Assembly: GCA_946886325.1 (NCBI GenBank)
Contig: CAMPIK010000136.1
Coordinates: 1-6,483, forward strand
From: an uncultured Shinella sp.
Lineage (GTDB): Bacteria > Pseudomonadota > Alphaproteobacteria > Rhizobiales > Rhizobiaceae
Direction of reading: 5' to 3'
DNA length: 6,483 nucleotides
Shown here: one piece after another, positions 5,329-6,483 of the stretch
How positions within the stretch are numbered: position 1 is the first letter of the stretch
Layout of the letters: every line of letters begins with the position of its first letter
Made by a program: the position numbers and the translations under genes
Notes under the pieces: generated by a model
Seen by the model: only the letters and a program-made list of their open reading frames with translations
What the model was told of the DNA's origin: nothing
The model's database searches: none

Positions 5329-6120
5329 TTACCAGCGCTCGGCCGTCTGGGGGAGAACGAAGGGCATGCCGTCCTGCGGAATGCCGCCGACGCGCATGCG
5401 GCAGCCGAAGACGTCCTCCATCAGGTCGTCCGTCAGGACATCCGCAGGTGCGCCGGCGGCTGCGATCCGGCCTGATTTCATCAGCACGACGTGGTCGGCG
5501 AACATCGCCGTCAGGTTGAGGTCGTGCATCACGGCGACCACGCCGCCGCCGGCCCGGCAATAGTCGCGGGCAAGCTGCATGATCGTCAGCTGGTGGCGGA
5601 TGTCGAGGCTGGAAACCGGTTCGTCCAGCAGCAGGAAACAGGGGTCCCCGTCGACCACGGGATCCCATATCTGCGACAGAACCCGGGCCATCTGGACGCG
5701 CTGCTGCTCGCCGCCCGACAGTTCCTGGTACAGCCGGCCGGCAAAACCGGCGAGATCGACGGCGAGAAGCGCCTCGGCAACCACGCTATCCAGCGCCTCG
5801 GCATGCCGGTTGGGGCCGACCGAAAGACCCATGCGCACGATTTCGCGCACGGTGAAGGGAAAGGCGATGGCGGTTGCCTGCGGCAGCACTGCGCGCTTTG
5901 CGGCCAGTTGCCAGGGTTGCAGCGTCGCGATATCGGCGCCGTTCAGCCGGACCGTGCCCTCATAGCCGACTTCGCCGGCGATTGCCTTTATCGTCGTCGT
6001 CTTGCCGGAGCCGTTCGGGCCGACGATGGCGGTGAACCGGCCGGCTTGCGCCTGGAGCGATACGCCGTGGACGATCGGCTTGCCCGAGAGGCTGACGGAG
6101 ACGCCTTCGACTTCGATCAT
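5329..6120 (-). CDS. hmuV: Hemin ABC transporter ATP-binding protein HmuV
   Basis: HmuV powers import of hemin from the periplasm through the HmuU permease after TonB-dependent uptake across the outer membrane. The 263-residue protein has all ATPase motifs: Walker A GPNGSGKT (34-41), Q-loop Gln81, signature LSGGEQQR (134-141), Walker B CFLLLDEP (161-168) and H-loop His199. The extended segment between signature and Walker B (IWDPVVDGDP) is typical of HmuV as opposed to siderophore FecE/FhuC proteins. The ATG at 6120 is preferred because GGAAG stands 5 nt before it. A GTG at 6138 overlapping the hmuU stop would add six residues. It follows hmuU in one operon. Its promoter, likely iron-regulated in rhizobia, lies outside the window. 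No intrinsic terminator is visible after the stop, so read-through into the DUF883-like gene is possible. Confidence 0.94.
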   Translation of the reverse strand: MIEVEGVSVSLSGKPIVHGVSLQAQAGRFTAIVGPNGSGKTTTIKAIAGEVGYEGTVRLNGADIATLQPWQLAAKRAVLPQATAIAFPFTVREIVRMGLSVGPNRHAEALDSVVAEALLAVDLAGFAGRLYQELSGGEQQRVQMARVLSQIWDPVVDGDPCFLLLDEPVSSLDIRHQLTIMQLARDYCRAGGGVVAVMHDLNLTAMFADHVVLMKSGRIAAAGAPADVLTDDLMEDVFGCRMRVGGIPQDGMPFVLPQTAERW

Positions 6121-6134
6121 GCGCACTTCCGGCC

Positions 6135-6483
6135 TCACCAGCCGCCGACGGCGCGGCCGCGCAGCAGGATCCAGAGGAAGAAGGGCGCGCCGGCAAGCGC
6201 CGTGATGATGCCGATCGGCAGTTCGGCGGGGGCCACGATGATCCGAGCCACGACGTCGGCCAGAATCAGCAGGATGCCGCCGAGCAGCGCCGAGGCGGGC
6301 AGCAGGTAGCGATGGTCCGGCCCGATGACGAGGCGCAGGATATGCGGCACGACGATGCCGACGAAGCCGATGCCGCCGCTGACGGCGACCGAGGCGCCGA
6401 CGGCGGCCGCCACGGAAATGACGGCAATTGATTTCAGCCGCTGGACCCGGACGCCCATGTGAAAGGCGGCCGCCTCGCCGAGC
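6135..6483 (-). CDS. hmuU: Hemin ABC transporter permease HmuU (3' end only)
   Basis: These are the last 115 residues of a FecCD/BtuC-type inner-membrane permease. The frame is open to the window edge and begins in LGEAAAFHMGV, a conserved internal motif of hemin and cobalamin permeases, so the gene continues upstream. Three hydrophobic segments are visible: around IAVISVAAAVGASVAVSGGI, around LLPASALLGGILLILADVVA and near the C terminus. The cytoplasmic coupling loop GFVGIVVPHILR, which contacts the ATPase, lies between the first two. Its TGA overlaps the alternative GTG of hmuV, so the two are tightly coupled. The hemin assignment depends mainly on the HmuV partner. Confidence 0.9.
   Translation of the reverse strand, partial: LGEAAAFHMGVRVQRLKSIAVISVAAAVGASVAVSGGIGFVGIVVPHILRLVIGPDHRYLLPASALLGGILLILADVVARIIVAPAELPIGIITALAGAPFFLWILLRGRAVGGW

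Noticed and set aside
1..6483. Search by eye for CRISPR repeats, insertion sequences, tRNA or rRNA genes and att sites.
   Set aside because: No regularly spaced repeats, transposase-like proteins, cloverleaf patterns or long direct repeats were seen. Base composition looks even across the window.

Overview
The window is GC-rich chromosomal DNA from an alphaproteobacterium, almost certainly of the Rhizobiaceae (Sinorhizobium/Rhizobium/Agrobacterium type). The main evidence is an intact general stress response (GSR) locus: a PhyR anti-anti-sigma response regulator, a NepR anti-sigma factor, an EcfG sigma factor and an HWE-family histidine kinase. From memory, this order matches the rsiB1-rsiA1-rpoE2-rsiC cluster of S. 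meliloti, which also has hemin-uptake genes nearby. No search was run, so the genus is left open.

Layout. 1-560 (+): 3' end of an FGGY carbohydrate kinase gene. 561-825: no protein gene, but an EcfG-like promoter (590-614), two potential C-rich-loop hairpins and a perfect 13-bp terminator hairpin (711-745). Together these look like an undescribed stress-regulated small RNA of about 125 nt. The phyR terminator lies next to it. 826-1620 (-): phyR. 1666-1722: two back-to-back EcfG-type promoters, one for phyR and one for nepR-ecfG. 1773-1976 (+) nepR and 1985-2539 (+) ecfG, closely packed. 2672-4207 (+): GAF-PAS-HWE histidine kinase, preceded by a leader with a strong Shine-Dalgarno and a mini-ORF. 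4249-4686 (-) and 4805-5188 (-): two small membrane proteins (holin-3_6-like and DUF883/YqjD-like), with a perfect EcfG promoter at 5278-5302. 5329-6120 (-) hmuV and 6135-6483 (-) the 3' end of hmuU, parts of a hemin ABC importer read toward the stress operon.

How it works together. The kinase probably controls phosphorylation of PhyR. Phospho-PhyR would sequester NepR and release EcfG. EcfG would then read GGAAC-N16-CGTT-like promoters, four of which are visible here: in front of phyR, nepR-ecfG, the DUF883/holin-like operon and the candidate sRNA. The circuit and direct outputs would therefore sit in one block of about 5 kb, flanked by metabolic and transport genes. No mobile element, CRISPR array, tRNA or rRNA was seen.
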